Assembly: GCA_041399205.1 (NCBI GenBank)
Contig: JAWKTK010000009.1
Coordinates: 62,001 to 126,000 of the forward strand
Source of the DNA: JAGQOZ01 sp041399205
GTDB lineage: Bacteria > Planctomycetota > Planctomycetia > Pirellulales > Pirellulaceae
Direction of reading: 5' to 3'
Length of the DNA stretch: 64,000 bases
Positions within the stretch are counted from its first letter, which is position 1, and every line of letters begins with the position of its first letter. Shown piece by piece: positions 1 to 9,423 of this stretch. The notes beneath the pieces were generated by a model that saw only the letters and a program-made list of their open reading frames with translations, had not been told where the DNA came from and ran no database searches. The position numbers and the translations under genes were made by a program.

Positions 1-2
1 CC

Positions 3-647
3 GATCCGAATAATCCTCGCGATGCCGGCAGCTACGGTCCCAAACTGTATTGCTTAAGCGGCCATGTGGAAAAGCCGGGATGCTATGAAGCGCCCTTAGG
101 CTTGACCGCTCGGCAGCTAATCGAAGATTTTGGCGGTGGCTGCTGGAAGGGTCGCAGTGTGAAGGCTGTGATTCCGGGTGGCATCAGCATGGGATTACTC
201 GGCCCAGATGAACTCGACTGTCCGCTCGACTTTGCCGGTCCTGGCAAATACGGATGTCTGGGACTGGGGACTGCGGCTGCTGTAGTCATTGATGATCAAA
301 CGTCGATTGTCGACTTCCTACACAATAGTGCTCGTTTCTTCGCTCACGAAAGTTGCGGTCAGTGCACTCCGTGTCGCGAAGGCACGTCATGGGCATTGAA
401 GATGTTAAACCGGATCAAAGCAGGTCGAGGCCGTTTGAAGGACTTGGATCTGTTAGCCGAAATTGGCGACACCATCGGCATCATTCCGGGCACTACGATT
501 TGCGGACTGTCAGACGGAGCTGACCTGGCCGATCAAGAACGCGATTAAAGTTTCGTGGTGAATTCGAACACTACAGCTCAGCGTGCGAATCCCGATGGCT
601 ACATGGTGACCGACCCGGTTCCCGTTTTCGAAACCACGGCTCATTAG
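3..647 (+). CDS. nuoF: NADH-quinone oxidoreductase subunit F (NuoF), 3' part, frame-disrupted near the end
   Basis: This is the C-terminal part of the flavoprotein subunit of complex I, which oxidises NADH through FMN and passes electrons to [4Fe-4S] cluster N3. The reading frame is open from the left edge. It shows the SGHVEKPGCYE region, the ESCGQCTPCREGT motif whose cysteines bind N3, and the distal TTICGL cysteine. After about 520 the frame slips: the expected WPIKNAIK and RGEFEH pieces lie in other frames. The first frame then resumes (GYMVTDPVPVFETTAH) to a TAG at 645-647. At least three compensating single-base indels are therefore needed. Because the frame is restored and the gene heads a complex I operon, I read this as assembly error rather than decay. 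The 5' part lies outside the window. Confidence 0.85.
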
Positions 648-704
648 GAATACGCACGATCCGTCGCTCATTCGCGCCGCACGAATTTTAGAAGGTAAGA
701 ATCC

Positions 705-2336
705 ATGGCAACCGTTATTGTTAACGGCACAGAAATTGAAATCGGAGAAGACGAACGGCTGAACGGCATCCAGGTTGCTCGTCGAGCCGGAGTCGATGTG
801 CCGCATTATTGTTGGCATCCCGGTTTGTCCGTGGTGGCTAGTTGCCGCATGTGCTTGGTGGAAACAGGAAGACGAGATCCTGCCACGGGTGAAATTTCGA
901 TGATGCCCAAAGTGGTTCCGGGCTGCCAAACGCCGGCCACCGACAATACTGTCTTTGTGACGGACAGTGACAAAGTCAAGGCAGCGCGAGCCATGGTGGA
1001 AGAGGATCTGCTGATTCGCCATCCGATTGACTGCCCGATCTGTGACAAAGCCGGCGAATGCGCATTGCAGGATTATCATTTCAAGCACGGTCGCGAAGAA
1101 CGTCGAGCGGATTTGAAGCCGTTCACCAGTCGGCGTCGACCGATGGGTGACACGGTGACACTGTTTGTCGATCGCTGCGTCATGTGCACTCGCTGTGTTC
1201 GATTTACTCGAGAAATCACCGGTACGGCCGAACTGATGGTGATCAATCGCGGTTCGCACGAAGAAATTGATGTCTTTCCGGGATATCCGCTGGACAACAA
1301 AATGTCCGGCAACGTGGTTGATTTGTGTCCGGTCGGTGCGCTGGGAGACAAGGACTTTTTGTATTCGCAACGAGTCTGGTTTATGAAGAGCCATGACGGA
1401 GTGTGTGCGGGATGTTCTACCGGTTGTTCAATCAAGATCGAAGAAAATCAAGACCGCATCTATCGCTTGAAGCCTCGTGAAAATCGCCACGTCAATCAAT
1501 GGTGGATGTGTGACGAAGGACGTTACGGCTTTAAGTATGTGCACAATGCCGAACGCCAGATTCAACCCACCGTTTCCACTGCTGACGGTGCAACGCCTGT
1601 CGAATGGCCCGAAGCACAGTCGCATCTGCAAAACCTGCTGAAGAACAGTCCGAAGTTGGCCGTGGTGGTTTCTCCGTTCTTGACCGTCGAAGAAGCCTTC
1701 ATGTTGTGCAAACTAGCCAAGCAGGCGGACCCTGACGCAATCTTGGCATTGGGTCCGGTTCCGCAAAGTGGGCAGGACGAATCATTTGCCAACGGGTTTA
1801 CAATTCGAGCGGAAAAGTGCCCGAACCGCCGAGGCGTAGAGAAAGTGATTGGGCACTTTGCTGGTCAGACAACGTCGTTTGAAGATTTTGTGACCGACAC
1901 GGATTGCAGTTCGCTGGACGCAGTCTGGGTCACCGGCGGTTATCCGCAAGATTGGATGACAACAGACCAAGCAACCAAGCTGTCGGCGGCCGGACAGTTG
2001 ATTGTGCAAGACATTTTCACTTCGCCGGTGTGGGAAGTGGCATCGGTTCGTTTGCCTGGCGTGGCGTTTGCGGAACGAGAAGGTTCGTATGTGAATGCGA
2101 ACGATCGTTTGCAATCGTTTGAATGGGCCATTCGTCCTCCAGCCGGAGCCATGATGGAAGGTCGACTGTATTGGAATCTGTTGGGCGAAATGGGCATGTA
2201 TGACGCACAGCGAATTCGGCAGATGGTGGCCCGAGAAATTGCGTTCTTCGCGCCGGCCGCCGGTGAAATACCAGCCGAAGGTGTCGATTTGCGAATTAAC
2301 CAAATCGCTCAGACCCAATCCGAAGTGACAGCCTAA
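705..2336 (+). CDS. nuoG: NADH-quinone oxidoreductase subunit G (NuoG), short form
   Basis: This Fe-S subunit of the complex I peripheral arm carries electrons from NuoF towards the quinone site. The N-terminal ferredoxin-like domain has C36, C47, C50 and C74 for a [2Fe-2S] cluster. Next come the HPIDCPICDKAGEC motif (His/Cys ligands of cluster N5) and two further cysteine sets, CVMCTRC and DLCPVGAL. A CAGCSTGC motif marks the start of the molybdopterin-oxidoreductase-like domain. At 543 residues it is much shorter than the roughly 900-residue E. coli protein and lacks most of the C-terminal part. Shorter NuoG forms are known in other bacteria. An AGAAGG ribosome binding site precedes the ATG. 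It sits 57 bp after nuoF and 45 bp before nuoH. Confidence 0.93.
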   Translation: MATVIVNGTEIEIGEDERLNGIQVARRAGVDVPHYCWHPGLSVVASCRMCLVETGRRDPATGEISMMPKVVPGCQTPATDNTVFVTDSDKVKAARAMVEEDLLIRHPIDCPICDKAGECALQDYHFKHGREERRADLKPFTSRRRPMGDTVTLFVDRCVMCTRCVRFTREITGTAELMVINRGSHEEIDVFPGYPLDNKMSGNVVDLCPVGALGDKDFLYSQRVWFMKSHDGVCAGCSTGCSIKIEENQDRIYRLKPRENRHVNQWWMCDEGRYGFKYVHNAERQIQPTVSTADGATPVEWPEAQSHLQNLLKNSPKLAVVVSPFLTVEEAFMLCKLAKQADPDAILALGPVPQSGQDESFANGFTIRAEKCPNRRGVEKVIGHFAGQTTSFEDFVTDTDCSSLDAVWVTGGYPQDWMTTDQATKLSAAGQLIVQDIFTSPVWEVASVRLPGVAFAEREGSYVNANDRLQSFEWAIRPPAGAMMEGRLYWNLLGEMGMYDAQRIRQMVAREIAFFAPAAGEIPAEGVDLRINQIAQTQSEVTA

Positions 2337-2381
2337 ATCGTTCGCAGGACGAAGCAAATTCGTTGAAGAAATAAAAGTAGC

Positions 2382-3635
2382 ATGGATATTACCAGTCTAA
2401 TCATTGTGTTTGTCAAAATCTCGGTCGTGCTGGGCGGGATCATGACGGCCGCTGCGTATTTTGTGTTGCTGGAGCGTCGAGTTGCAGCGTGGGTGCAAGA
2501 TCGTCGCGGGCCGAATCGAGTTGGTTTGCCGTTGACCAAAATTCGACTGTTTGGTTTGGGGCAACCGTTGGCGGATGGTGCCAAGATGATCCTGAAGGAA
2601 GAATACACGCCGGCGCATGTCGATCGCCGTCTGTTCGTATTGGCTCCCATTATCATCATGTCCGCCGCTCTGGCCGTGTATGCCGCAATTCCGTTTGGCA
2701 GTTCGTTGCCGCCCATTCCGCAGTTGGGAATTAACGAACCAATCAACTTAGTCATCGCGCCGCAACTGGACGTCGGCATGATCTATGTCTTTGCGTTATC
2801 CAGCATTGCCGTCTACGGCGTGATCTTGGGTGGCTGGGCCAGTAACAATAAATACAGTTTTCTGGGCGGGCTGCGATCGAGTGCTCAGATGATTGCCTAC
2901 GAATTGCCGTTAGGCCTGGGATTGTTGGGCGTGATTTTGGCGACCGGTTCTCTTCGTTTGGACGCGATTGTGGGTCAGCAAGCGGATTCGGTTTGGTTCG
3001 CGTTAGCTCAGCCGCTGGGCTTTGTTGTCTTTGTGGTAGCCGCGTTTGCCGAAGCAGGCCGTTTGCCGTTCGATCTACCCGAATGTGAACAAGAGTTGAT
3101 TGGTGGTTACCATACCGAATATTCGGGCATGAAGCTGGTGTTGTTCCTCACCGCCGAATTCATTCATATGATCACGGCATCGTTCTTGATCGTGATCTTG
3201 TTCCTGGGAGGCTGGCATTTCCCGGGTATCACGGGCGGTTCGGAAACCGAAATCACTTGGCTGTTGGCGGCGTTACGGATCGGCGTGTTGCTGGCCAAAG
3301 TCTTTTGCGTCATCTTTTTCTTCATGCTGGTTCGCTGGAGCTGGCCTCGTTTCCGTTTTGATCAACTGATGACGTTGGCTTGGAAAATCATGCTGCCGCT
3401 GGGCGTGGTGAACTTGATTTCGGTAGCCTTCATTACTGAATTTCAGCATCCCAGTTACTTTGGCGGACGATTTGCAGACGCCAGCCCCACGACCACGCTG
3501 ATCGTCTGCGCGGCAGGTTGGGTTGTGGCGATTGTTTCTTGGATTGTGGTGGCGTCGCTCAGTCCGTTAGTCACCGACAACCGGCCTCGTCTGGATCTGG
3601 ATGTCTATGGAGTGGATTCGCAACTGGAATCGTAG
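2382..3635 (+). CDS. nuoH: NADH-quinone oxidoreductase subunit H (NuoH)
   Basis: This is the membrane subunit at the junction of the hydrophilic and membrane arms, forming part of the ubiquinone/menaquinone chamber. The 417-residue protein is hydrophobic, with about eight or nine membrane segments. It carries the hallmark loops: ERRVAAWVQDRRGPNRVG near residue 30, and the acidic EAGRLPFDLPE with the following GYHTEYSGMK loop, both of which face quinone. Its length is near the upper end for the family because of a longer C-terminal segment (residues about 340-417). It is cotranscribed with the surrounding nuo genes and is intact, unlike the next gene. Confidence 0.95.
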   Translation: MDITSLIIVFVKISVVLGGIMTAAAYFVLLERRVAAWVQDRRGPNRVGLPLTKIRLFGLGQPLADGAKMILKEEYTPAHVDRRLFVLAPIIIMSAALAVYAAIPFGSSLPPIPQLGINEPINLVIAPQLDVGMIYVFALSSIAVYGVILGGWASNNKYSFLGGLRSSAQMIAYELPLGLGLLGVILATGSLRLDAIVGQQADSVWFALAQPLGFVVFVVAAFAEAGRLPFDLPECEQELIGGYHTEYSGMKLVLFLTAEFIHMITASFLIVILFLGGWHFPGITGGSETEITWLLAALRIGVLLAKVFCVIFFFMLVRWSWPRFRFDQLMTLAWKIMLPLGVVNLISVAFITEFQHPSYFGGRFADASPTTTLIVCAAGWVVAIVSWIVVASLSPLVTDNRPRLDLDVYGVDSQLES

Positions 3636-3646
3636 ATAGCAAAATC

Positions 3647-4182
3647 ATGAAAGCAAACGATAAACGAATAGATTGGGTTGAAGAGCCGAAACTGGGTTTG
3701 GCTGGGCGCATGTATTTGCCGCTGATCCTGGGTGGTTTTTGACAACTACTTCCAAACCTTGGTTTCACCCCAAGGTCACGGTCAACCCCAGCTATCCAGA
3801 CCAAGAGGACCGGAGATTGGTAATCCGCTGATTTACCGAGTGTGCATCGGTTGAATAAGGATGAACAGGGACGAGTAAAATGTGTGGCGTGCTTCTTGTG
3901 CCACGGCATGTCCGGCACTTTGCATTGATATCATTGGTGTAGAAAGTCCTTGGCCGGATCGCGAAAAGTATCCGGAAAGTTTTGTGATTGACGAACTCCG
4001 CTGCATCTTCTGCGGCATGTGCAGCGTGTCCGGTGGACGCCGGTGAATTGACCAGTTTGTACAATCTGACGGGTCGCAGCCGAGAAGAAATGATTTTTGA
4101 CAAAGAGAAACTGCTGAGCGTTTATGACGCCACCAAGGATCAGGAACCGATGAAGTCGACGCAGTTAGGAGGCACCGTATGA
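3647..4182 (+). CDS. nuoI: NADH-quinone oxidoreductase subunit I (NuoI), heavily frameshifted
   Basis: This should encode the 2x[4Fe-4S] ferredoxin subunit (clusters N6a and N6b). The start MKANDKRIDWVEEP and the end FDKEKLLSVYDATKD are clear. In between, recognisable NuoI pieces appear in different frames: PKVTVN, PEIGNPLIYR, VHRLNKDEQGRVKCVACFLC, CPALCIDIIGVE, and ELRCIFCGMC followed by CPVDA. I count about six single or double-base frame changes in 540 bp, two of them inside the cysteine motifs. The TGA stop overlaps the nuoJ ATG (ATGA). A complex I operon without NuoI would be non-functional and its neighbours are intact, so local assembly errors are more likely than a real pseudogene. 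Confidence 0.8.
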
Positions 4183-5168
4183 ACGGTTGTTGGCTGTTGG
4201 CTGCCACAACGGATTCTTCGTCCGCTTGGGCCGAACTAGGCTCAAAGCTCAGCGGAACCGAAGGTCGAGCGATCATTGGTTGGGCGTTGGCCGTGCTGGC
4301 GTTGTGGCTGATTGGGCCGAATAGTTCTCATTCGCGAAAGATTGCCGGCGCCGTTTTCGGTGTCTTAGGATTAGGCGTTTTTTGGTCCTTTGTGCCAGCC
4401 ATGTCTTTCTTGCCGGCGGAAAGCGTGTTCTTGTTGTTGGCAGGCCTAACCATCTTTGCCGCCGTTGCCACTATTTCCGCTCGCAGTCCCGTTTATTCCG
4501 CCATTTGGTTTGCCTGTTCCTTGCTGGGTACCGCTGGGTTGTTCCTGTTTCAAGGGGCTCAGTTTTTGGGCATCGCGACGATTGCCGTTTATGCCGGTGC
4601 CATTGTGGTCACGTTCCTGTTTGTTTTGATGTTGGCGCAGCCCGAAGGGCATGCGTTCTTTGATCGAGTCAGTTGGGGCAAGTCACCTCGAGCGGTCATT
4701 CCCGTGGTCACCATGGCGATTGTTTCGTTGATTGCGTATCAATTCGGCAAATCGGATATCCGCAATCACGTCAAGGCTGAAGAGTTGGTTGCTCGAACGG
4801 TAACAGAACTTGGCGGCTCCGATGCGGCGGTTCGCAAGGTCGTCCATCACCAGGACGGAGACGTCACGGTTGTGGAAGTGGATGTCGTGGCCAGCGAAGC
4901 GGCTTTGTCCAAGTTGGAAGATTCGAAAGCAGAATTACAGCGAAGCATTGGCGAACGCATTCCGGACTGGTCCAAATGCGTGGTCGATTTCCAGACGAAC
5001 ACCGACGTTCGCACGGCGGACCATGTTGCTCATTTGGGCGGACAATTGTTTGGTGCGAATTTGATTGGTGTCGAAGTGGCCGGTTGTTTGTTGATGATGG
5101 CGTTGGTCGGAGCACTTGTGGTGGCAGGCTTGGACGAAGAAAAGAAACCAGGAGCGACGGCGCGATGA
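4179..5168 (+). CDS. nuoJ: NADH-quinone oxidoreductase subunit J (NuoJ), extended
   Basis: This membrane subunit lies in the central part of the complex I membrane arm. At 329 residues it is clearly longer than the usual 160-200. There is an extra hydrophobic N-terminal stretch before the family core (PVYSAIWFA...YAGAIVVTFLFVLML). A soluble insertion of about 90 residues (roughly 190-285, ending near QTNTDVRTADH) precedes the last membrane segment (LIGVEVAGCLLMMALVGALV). The start overlaps the nuoI stop and the end overlaps the nuoK start, both as ATGA, so translation is probably coupled. The insertion resembles what I expect of planctomycete NuoJ, but that is recollection, not a comparison I could run. 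Confidence 0.92.
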   Translation: MNGCWLLAATTDSSSAWAELGSKLSGTEGRAIIGWALAVLALWLIGPNSSHSRKIAGAVFGVLGLGVFWSFVPAMSFLPAESVFLLLAGLTIFAAVATISARSPVYSAIWFACSLLGTAGLFLFQGAQFLGIATIAVYAGAIVVTFLFVLMLAQPEGHAFFDRVSWGKSPRAVIPVVTMAIVSLIAYQFGKSDIRNHVKAEELVARTVTELGGSDAAVRKVVHHQDGDVTVVEVDVVASEAALSKLEDSKAELQRSIGERIPDWSKCVVDFQTNTDVRTADHVAHLGGQLFGANLIGVEVAGCLLMMALVGALVVAGLDEEKKPGATAR

Positions 5169-5605
5169 GTGAAACCGCGTTACTTCAAAACTACTTGCTG
5201 GTAGGCAGCATCTTGTTTGGGTTAGGGCTGACCGGTTTTCTGATTCGCAGAAATCTGATTGTCATGTTCTTGTGTGCAGAGATGATGTTGCAAGGCGTTT
5301 CGCTAAGCCTGATTGCTTGGGGACGTTACCACAATGACTGGAGCGGCCAGATGCTGGTCATTTTCATCATTACAGTGGCCGCGTGTGAAGCCGGCATTGC
5401 ATTGGCGCTGGTATTGGCGCTGTGTCGCAAGAGCGGCAGCTTGGATATCGTGAATTGGCAGAATGTTCGTGAAGAAGGTCGCATGCCGTATATCGACCAA
5501 GAAGTACCGGCCGAAGCAGTGGAATCGGAAGTTTGGCCCACGCTGACTCCCGCCGGTATTGAACCCGCCACCGACCAACAGGAATTGTATCGTAGCAATG
5601 TCTGA
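5165..5605 (+). CDS. nuoK: NADH-quinone oxidoreductase subunit K (NuoK)
   Basis: This is a small antiporter-like membrane subunit with three transmembrane helices. The buried glutamates of the proton path are visible in FLCAEMMLQG and in CEAGIALALVLAL. The ATG at 5165 is chosen because it gives the family N-terminus (LLQNYLLVGSILFGLGL) and an ATGA overlap with nuoJ; the open frame itself runs further upstream. The 146-residue protein has a hydrophilic C-terminal tail of about 45 residues beyond the usual 100. Its stop overlaps the nuoL start by 8 bases. Confidence 0.93.
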   Translation: MSETALLQNYLLVGSILFGLGLTGFLIRRNLIVMFLCAEMMLQGVSLSLIAWGRYHNDWSGQMLVIFIITVAACEAGIALALVLALCRKSGSLDIVNWQNVREEGRMPYIDQEVPAEAVESEVWPTLTPAGIEPATDQQELYRSNV

Positions 5606-7742
5606 TAATTTGATCATTCTGATTCCGTTCTTTCCTTTGCTGGCAGCGATTCTGATTGCCATCTTGGGGCCGAAACTCCTAAAGGAAAACAGCCACTACG
5701 TAACCGTTCTGGCGTTTGCCGCCTCCTTTTTCTGCAGTTTGATGCTGTTCTTTTCCGTACAGGGGCAGGTGGTCGAAGAAGGGACTTCCTTCGAATCGGT
5801 CACCACCTTGTGGACCTGGGCCGCAGTAGACAATGCCATGATCGATGCAGACGGGCACAGCGTTCCGTTTCTGATTGACGTGACACTACGAAGTGACGCG
5901 TTGACTTCGATCATGTTGTGTATGGTCACGTTCATTGCCACGCTGGTCGCCATCTTTGGTGCAGGGTATATGCATGGAGATCGAGGTTACTGGCGATTCT
6001 TTGCGTATGTCTCGCTGTTCGTCTTTTCCATGACCATGTTGGTATCAGTCAGCAACTTCCTATTGCTGTTTGTTTTTTGGGAAGCGGTTGGTCTGTGCAG
6101 CTATTTGCTGATCGGATTCTGGTATCACAAGCCGGAAGCTTCGGCCGCTGGAAAGAAGGCGTTCTTGGTGAATCGAGTGGGTGACTTTGGGTTCGCTCTG
6201 GCCATCTTCTTGATTTGGATCAACTACGGCACTCTGAATTTTCACGACTACGTGGTGGATGGCCAAGTCATCATCCCCGGTGTCTTTGGTCAAATGCGGC
6301 TGGGCGGAGCTTTGCCCTACGTACAAGGTGGCATGGCTACTGCGATTTGCTTGTTGTTGATGCTCGGTGCTTGTGGCAAGAGTGCTCAGTTTCCGTTGCA
6401 CGTTTGGCTGCCCGATGCCATGGAAGGTCCTACTCCGGTCAGTGCGCTGATTCACGCCGCCACGATGGTTACGGCCGGCGTCTACATGGTCACTCGTTGT
6501 ACACCCTTGTTTCACGCGTCGCCTGACGCGCAGGTCACGGTTGCCTGTATCGGTGGATTCACAGCATTACTGGCCGGTCTGATCGCGTTGACGCAGCATG
6601 ATCTGAAACGAGTGCTCGCATATTCCACGGTCAGCCAATTGGGATACATGTTCTTGGCGCTGGGCACCGGTAGCTTGGCAGGAATTGTGGCGGGAATGTT
6701 CCATTTGTTCACACACGCTTTTTTCAAGGCGTTGCTGTTCTTGGGTTCGGGCAGTGTGATGCATGCCATGGGCAATGTGATTGACATGCGTCGTTTTGGT
6801 GGACTGCGACACTTGATGCCGTGGACGTTTCGCACGTTTCTAGTCGGATGTTTGGCGCTGGCAGGAATCTTTCCGTTTGCTGGATTTTGGAGCAAAGATG
6901 CGATCTTGGCGTCGGTGCATGACCGAGCTTACCCCGGCGCGCACGCTCACGATTCCGGACACGACGCTGATCATGATGCGGATGAACACGCGACTCATTC
7001 AGTAGCGTTGCTAAGCGCAGACCATGCTGGTTCGAACCAACCGAACGCGTACACGAACATCTACGTTTGGCTGTATCGAAGTGCCTGCTTTACGGCATTT
7101 TTAACGGCGTTTTATACGTTTCGAGCGTTCTTTTTGACGTTCTATGGACCGCAAGTCATTCCTGACGAAGCGGGCCACCACGCGCATGAATCGCCGCCGA
7201 TGATGTGGATCCCGTTGGCAATTTTGGCCGTCTTTGCGTTCTTGATTGGATTCGTATCGGAATTGGATCATAAGTTCGCGCACTTGCTGACGTCGACGCC
7301 GTCATTGGCATTTGCGGGCATGCAGGACACCATGCAACCGGGCGGCTTTCACATGGATATTGCCATCAGCAGTACCATCATTGCGGTGTTGGGAATTGCA
7401 TTGGCTGCGTTTTTGTACTTGGGGCACCAACGAGAAGTGGAAGCGATTTCCAAACTGAAATTGGTAGCTCCGCTGCGAGCCCTATCGTTGAACAAGTTTT
7501 ATCTAGACGAAATCTACACGTGGGCCATTGTCAAACCGCTGGAATACCTGGGCATCATCTACTTTTGGCTTGATCGTTGGTTGGTCGATGGTTTGGTCAA
7601 CTTGGTTGGCAAACTGCCCGTGGTGCTGGGCAGTGGCTTGCGAAACTTGCAAACTGGTTTGCTGCCGTTTTATAGCCTGTCCATGGTCGTGGCGATGGTG
7701 ATTCTGTTGTTCTTGGGTCAAGTTTTGTGGGGTGGAGGTTAA
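5598..7742 (+). CDS. nuoL: NADH-quinone oxidoreductase subunit L (NuoL)
   Basis: This is the large distal antiporter-like subunit of complex I, 714 residues, with many transmembrane helices and the long C-terminal lateral helix. Family signatures include the LLFVFWEAVGLCSYLLIGFWYHKP region and HAATMVTAGVYMV. The start at 5598 (MSDNLIILIPFFPLL) was preferred over an upstream in-frame codon because it gives a typical first helix and overlaps the nuoK stop. A His/Asp-rich loop (residues about 450-475, HAHDSGHDADHDADEHATHS) interrupts the region before the later helices and could bind metal ions. A smaller His-rich loop follows near residue 530. Confidence 0.95.
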   Translation: MSDNLIILIPFFPLLAAILIAILGPKLLKENSHYVTVLAFAASFFCSLMLFFSVQGQVVEEGTSFESVTTLWTWAAVDNAMIDADGHSVPFLIDVTLRSDALTSIMLCMVTFIATLVAIFGAGYMHGDRGYWRFFAYVSLFVFSMTMLVSVSNFLLLFVFWEAVGLCSYLLIGFWYHKPEASAAGKKAFLVNRVGDFGFALAIFLIWINYGTLNFHDYVVDGQVIIPGVFGQMRLGGALPYVQGGMATAICLLLMLGACGKSAQFPLHVWLPDAMEGPTPVSALIHAATMVTAGVYMVTRCTPLFHASPDAQVTVACIGGFTALLAGLIALTQHDLKRVLAYSTVSQLGYMFLALGTGSLAGIVAGMFHLFTHAFFKALLFLGSGSVMHAMGNVIDMRRFGGLRHLMPWTFRTFLVGCLALAGIFPFAGFWSKDAILASVHDRAYPGAHAHDSGHDADHDADEHATHSVALLSADHAGSNQPNAYTNIYVWLYRSACFTAFLTAFYTFRAFFLTFYGPQVIPDEAGHHAHESPPMMWIPLAILAVFAFLIGFVSELDHKFAHLLTSTPSLAFAGMQDTMQPGGFHMDIAISSTIIAVLGIALAAFLYLGHQREVEAISKLKLVAPLRALSLNKFYLDEIYTWAIVKPLEYLGIIYFWLDRWLVDGLVNLVGKLPVVLGSGLRNLQTGLLPFYSLSMVVAMVILLFLGQVLWGGG

Positions 7743-7751
7743 TTCAGAACT

Positions 7752-9373
7752 ATGGACGTTTCTTCGCTCCTATTATTGTCCATCGCCTTACCGTTGTTGG
7801 GTGCTGTTTTCATTGGCTTGGTGGCGCTGGCGATCGAGGTTCGATTCGAACGGTCGCGTTTGTCATTAGCTTGATGACGTTCGGCTGCGTGGTGGCAGTG
7901 GTTAGCCAATTTCCGACGGGATCGGAAATGTTCGCCACGAAGTCCATCACTTGGCTACCAGCATCGACGGGTATCGACTGCCAGATCAGCGTTGGTTTGG
8001 ATGGATTGAGTTTGTGGTTGTACGGGCTTTCAGGCCTGTTGATGCTGACCGCTATCTTGGTTAGCTGGAATGCGATTTCTGAGCGACCAGCCCTGTTTTA
8101 CAGCATGCTGCTGCTGCTTGAATCGGGTTGCTTAGGCGTCTTTGCCGCTCAGGATTTGATGCTGTTTTATGTCTTTTTTGAATTCACACTGATTCCACTA
8201 TTTTTCTTGATCGGAATTTGGGGCAGCGAAGATCGCCGTTATGCCGCCATCAAATTCTTCCTGTTTACGTTGGCTGGCAGCTTGTTGACCTTTGTGGGCC
8301 TAATCACGTTGGTGGTTTCCGTCTACAACCTGTCCGATTCGTCCGATCGAATTCTAACGTTTTCCATTCCTAAGCTGACAGAAGCACTGGCTTTGCGACC
8401 ACTGGATGCCAAGTTGCAAATCTGGTTGTTCGCGGCGTTGTTTGCCGGTTTTGCCATCAAGGTTCCCTTGTTCCCGCTGCATACTTGGCTGCCCCTAGCG
8501 CACGTTCAGGCACCTACCGCCGGCAGCGTGATCTTGGCAGGTGTGTTGCTGAAAATTGGCACCTACGGTTTTCTTCGCTTCAGCATCCCGATGCTGCCGG
8601 CCGCCACTGAATTCTGGACGCCATGGCTATTATGGCTGTCCGTGATTGGCATCATTTACGGCGCATTGGTGGCGTTAGTTCAGTCCGACATTAAGAAACT
8701 GATTGCCTATTCCAGCGTCAGCCACTTGGGATTCTGCATGTTGGGACTGTTCGCGTTGAATCGTTTGGGAGTCCAAGGTGCGACGCTACAGATGATCAAC
8801 CACGGGATTTCCACCGGCGGCCTGTTCGCACTCGTCGGCATGCTTTACGAACGCTATCACACTCGGCAAATCAGCAGTTACAGTGGCTTAGCCAAGAAGC
8901 TGCCGGTGCTGACCTTTTTCATGCTGATCTTCACGTTTTCCAGCATCGGATTACCGGGAATGAATGGCTTTGCCGGTGAAATCATGATCCTGACTGGCAT
9001 GTTCCAGAAGGCCTGGCACGGAGCGGAGGCGGTGGGCGGCCTCAAGATTATTTCCGTTTTGGCAGTGTCCGGCGTGGTGCTAGGTGCTTGGTATATGCTG
9101 TGGTTGGTTCAACGAGTCTTCTTTGGGCCGTTGGTCGAACCGCACGATGCACACGATCACGGCAGTCATGGCGTGCAGGACCTTTCGTTCCGCGAAATCG
9201 CCGCCTTGGTGCCGCTGTGCATATTTGTATTTTGGATTGGTTTGTATCCGAAGTTTTTCTTGGATCGAATGGCGCCAACGTTGGACAAGTCAATCCCCAA
9301 CGCCGTGGCGAATTCGTCAGACATGAACGAATCGGTGGCGTTTGCAGCGTCCAGCGATCGTTTGCGTGACTAG
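7752..9373 (+). CDS. nuoM: NADH-quinone oxidoreductase subunit M (NuoM), one frameshift near the N-terminus
   Basis: This antiporter-like subunit of the complex I membrane arm shows LFYVFFEFTLIPLFFLIGIWG, FPLHTWLPLAHVQAPTAGSV and SVSHLGFCMLG. The natural start is the ATG at 7752 (MDVSSLLLLSIALPLLGAV). Around 7820-7850 the frame must change to join the main reading frame, which enters at SIRTVAFVISLMTFG. One single-base indel explains this. A short His-rich loop (HDAHDHGSHG) lies before the last helices. The gene is 9 bp after nuoL and 50 bp before nuoN. Confidence 0.9.
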
Positions 9374-9423
9374 TACGTTCCGTTATCGAGTTTCCTATAT
9401 TTCCAAAAGATCGAGTCCGTTTC

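Noticed and set aside
510..1394. Long minus-strand frame of 294 codons opposite nuoG
   Set aside because: It is a shadow of the well-supported nuoG; the translated protein has no recognisable features.
3725..4040. TGA stops within nuoI as possible Sec codons
   Set aside because: The coding sequence continues in different frames after these TGAs, so they are out-of-frame by-products of indels, not recoded codons.
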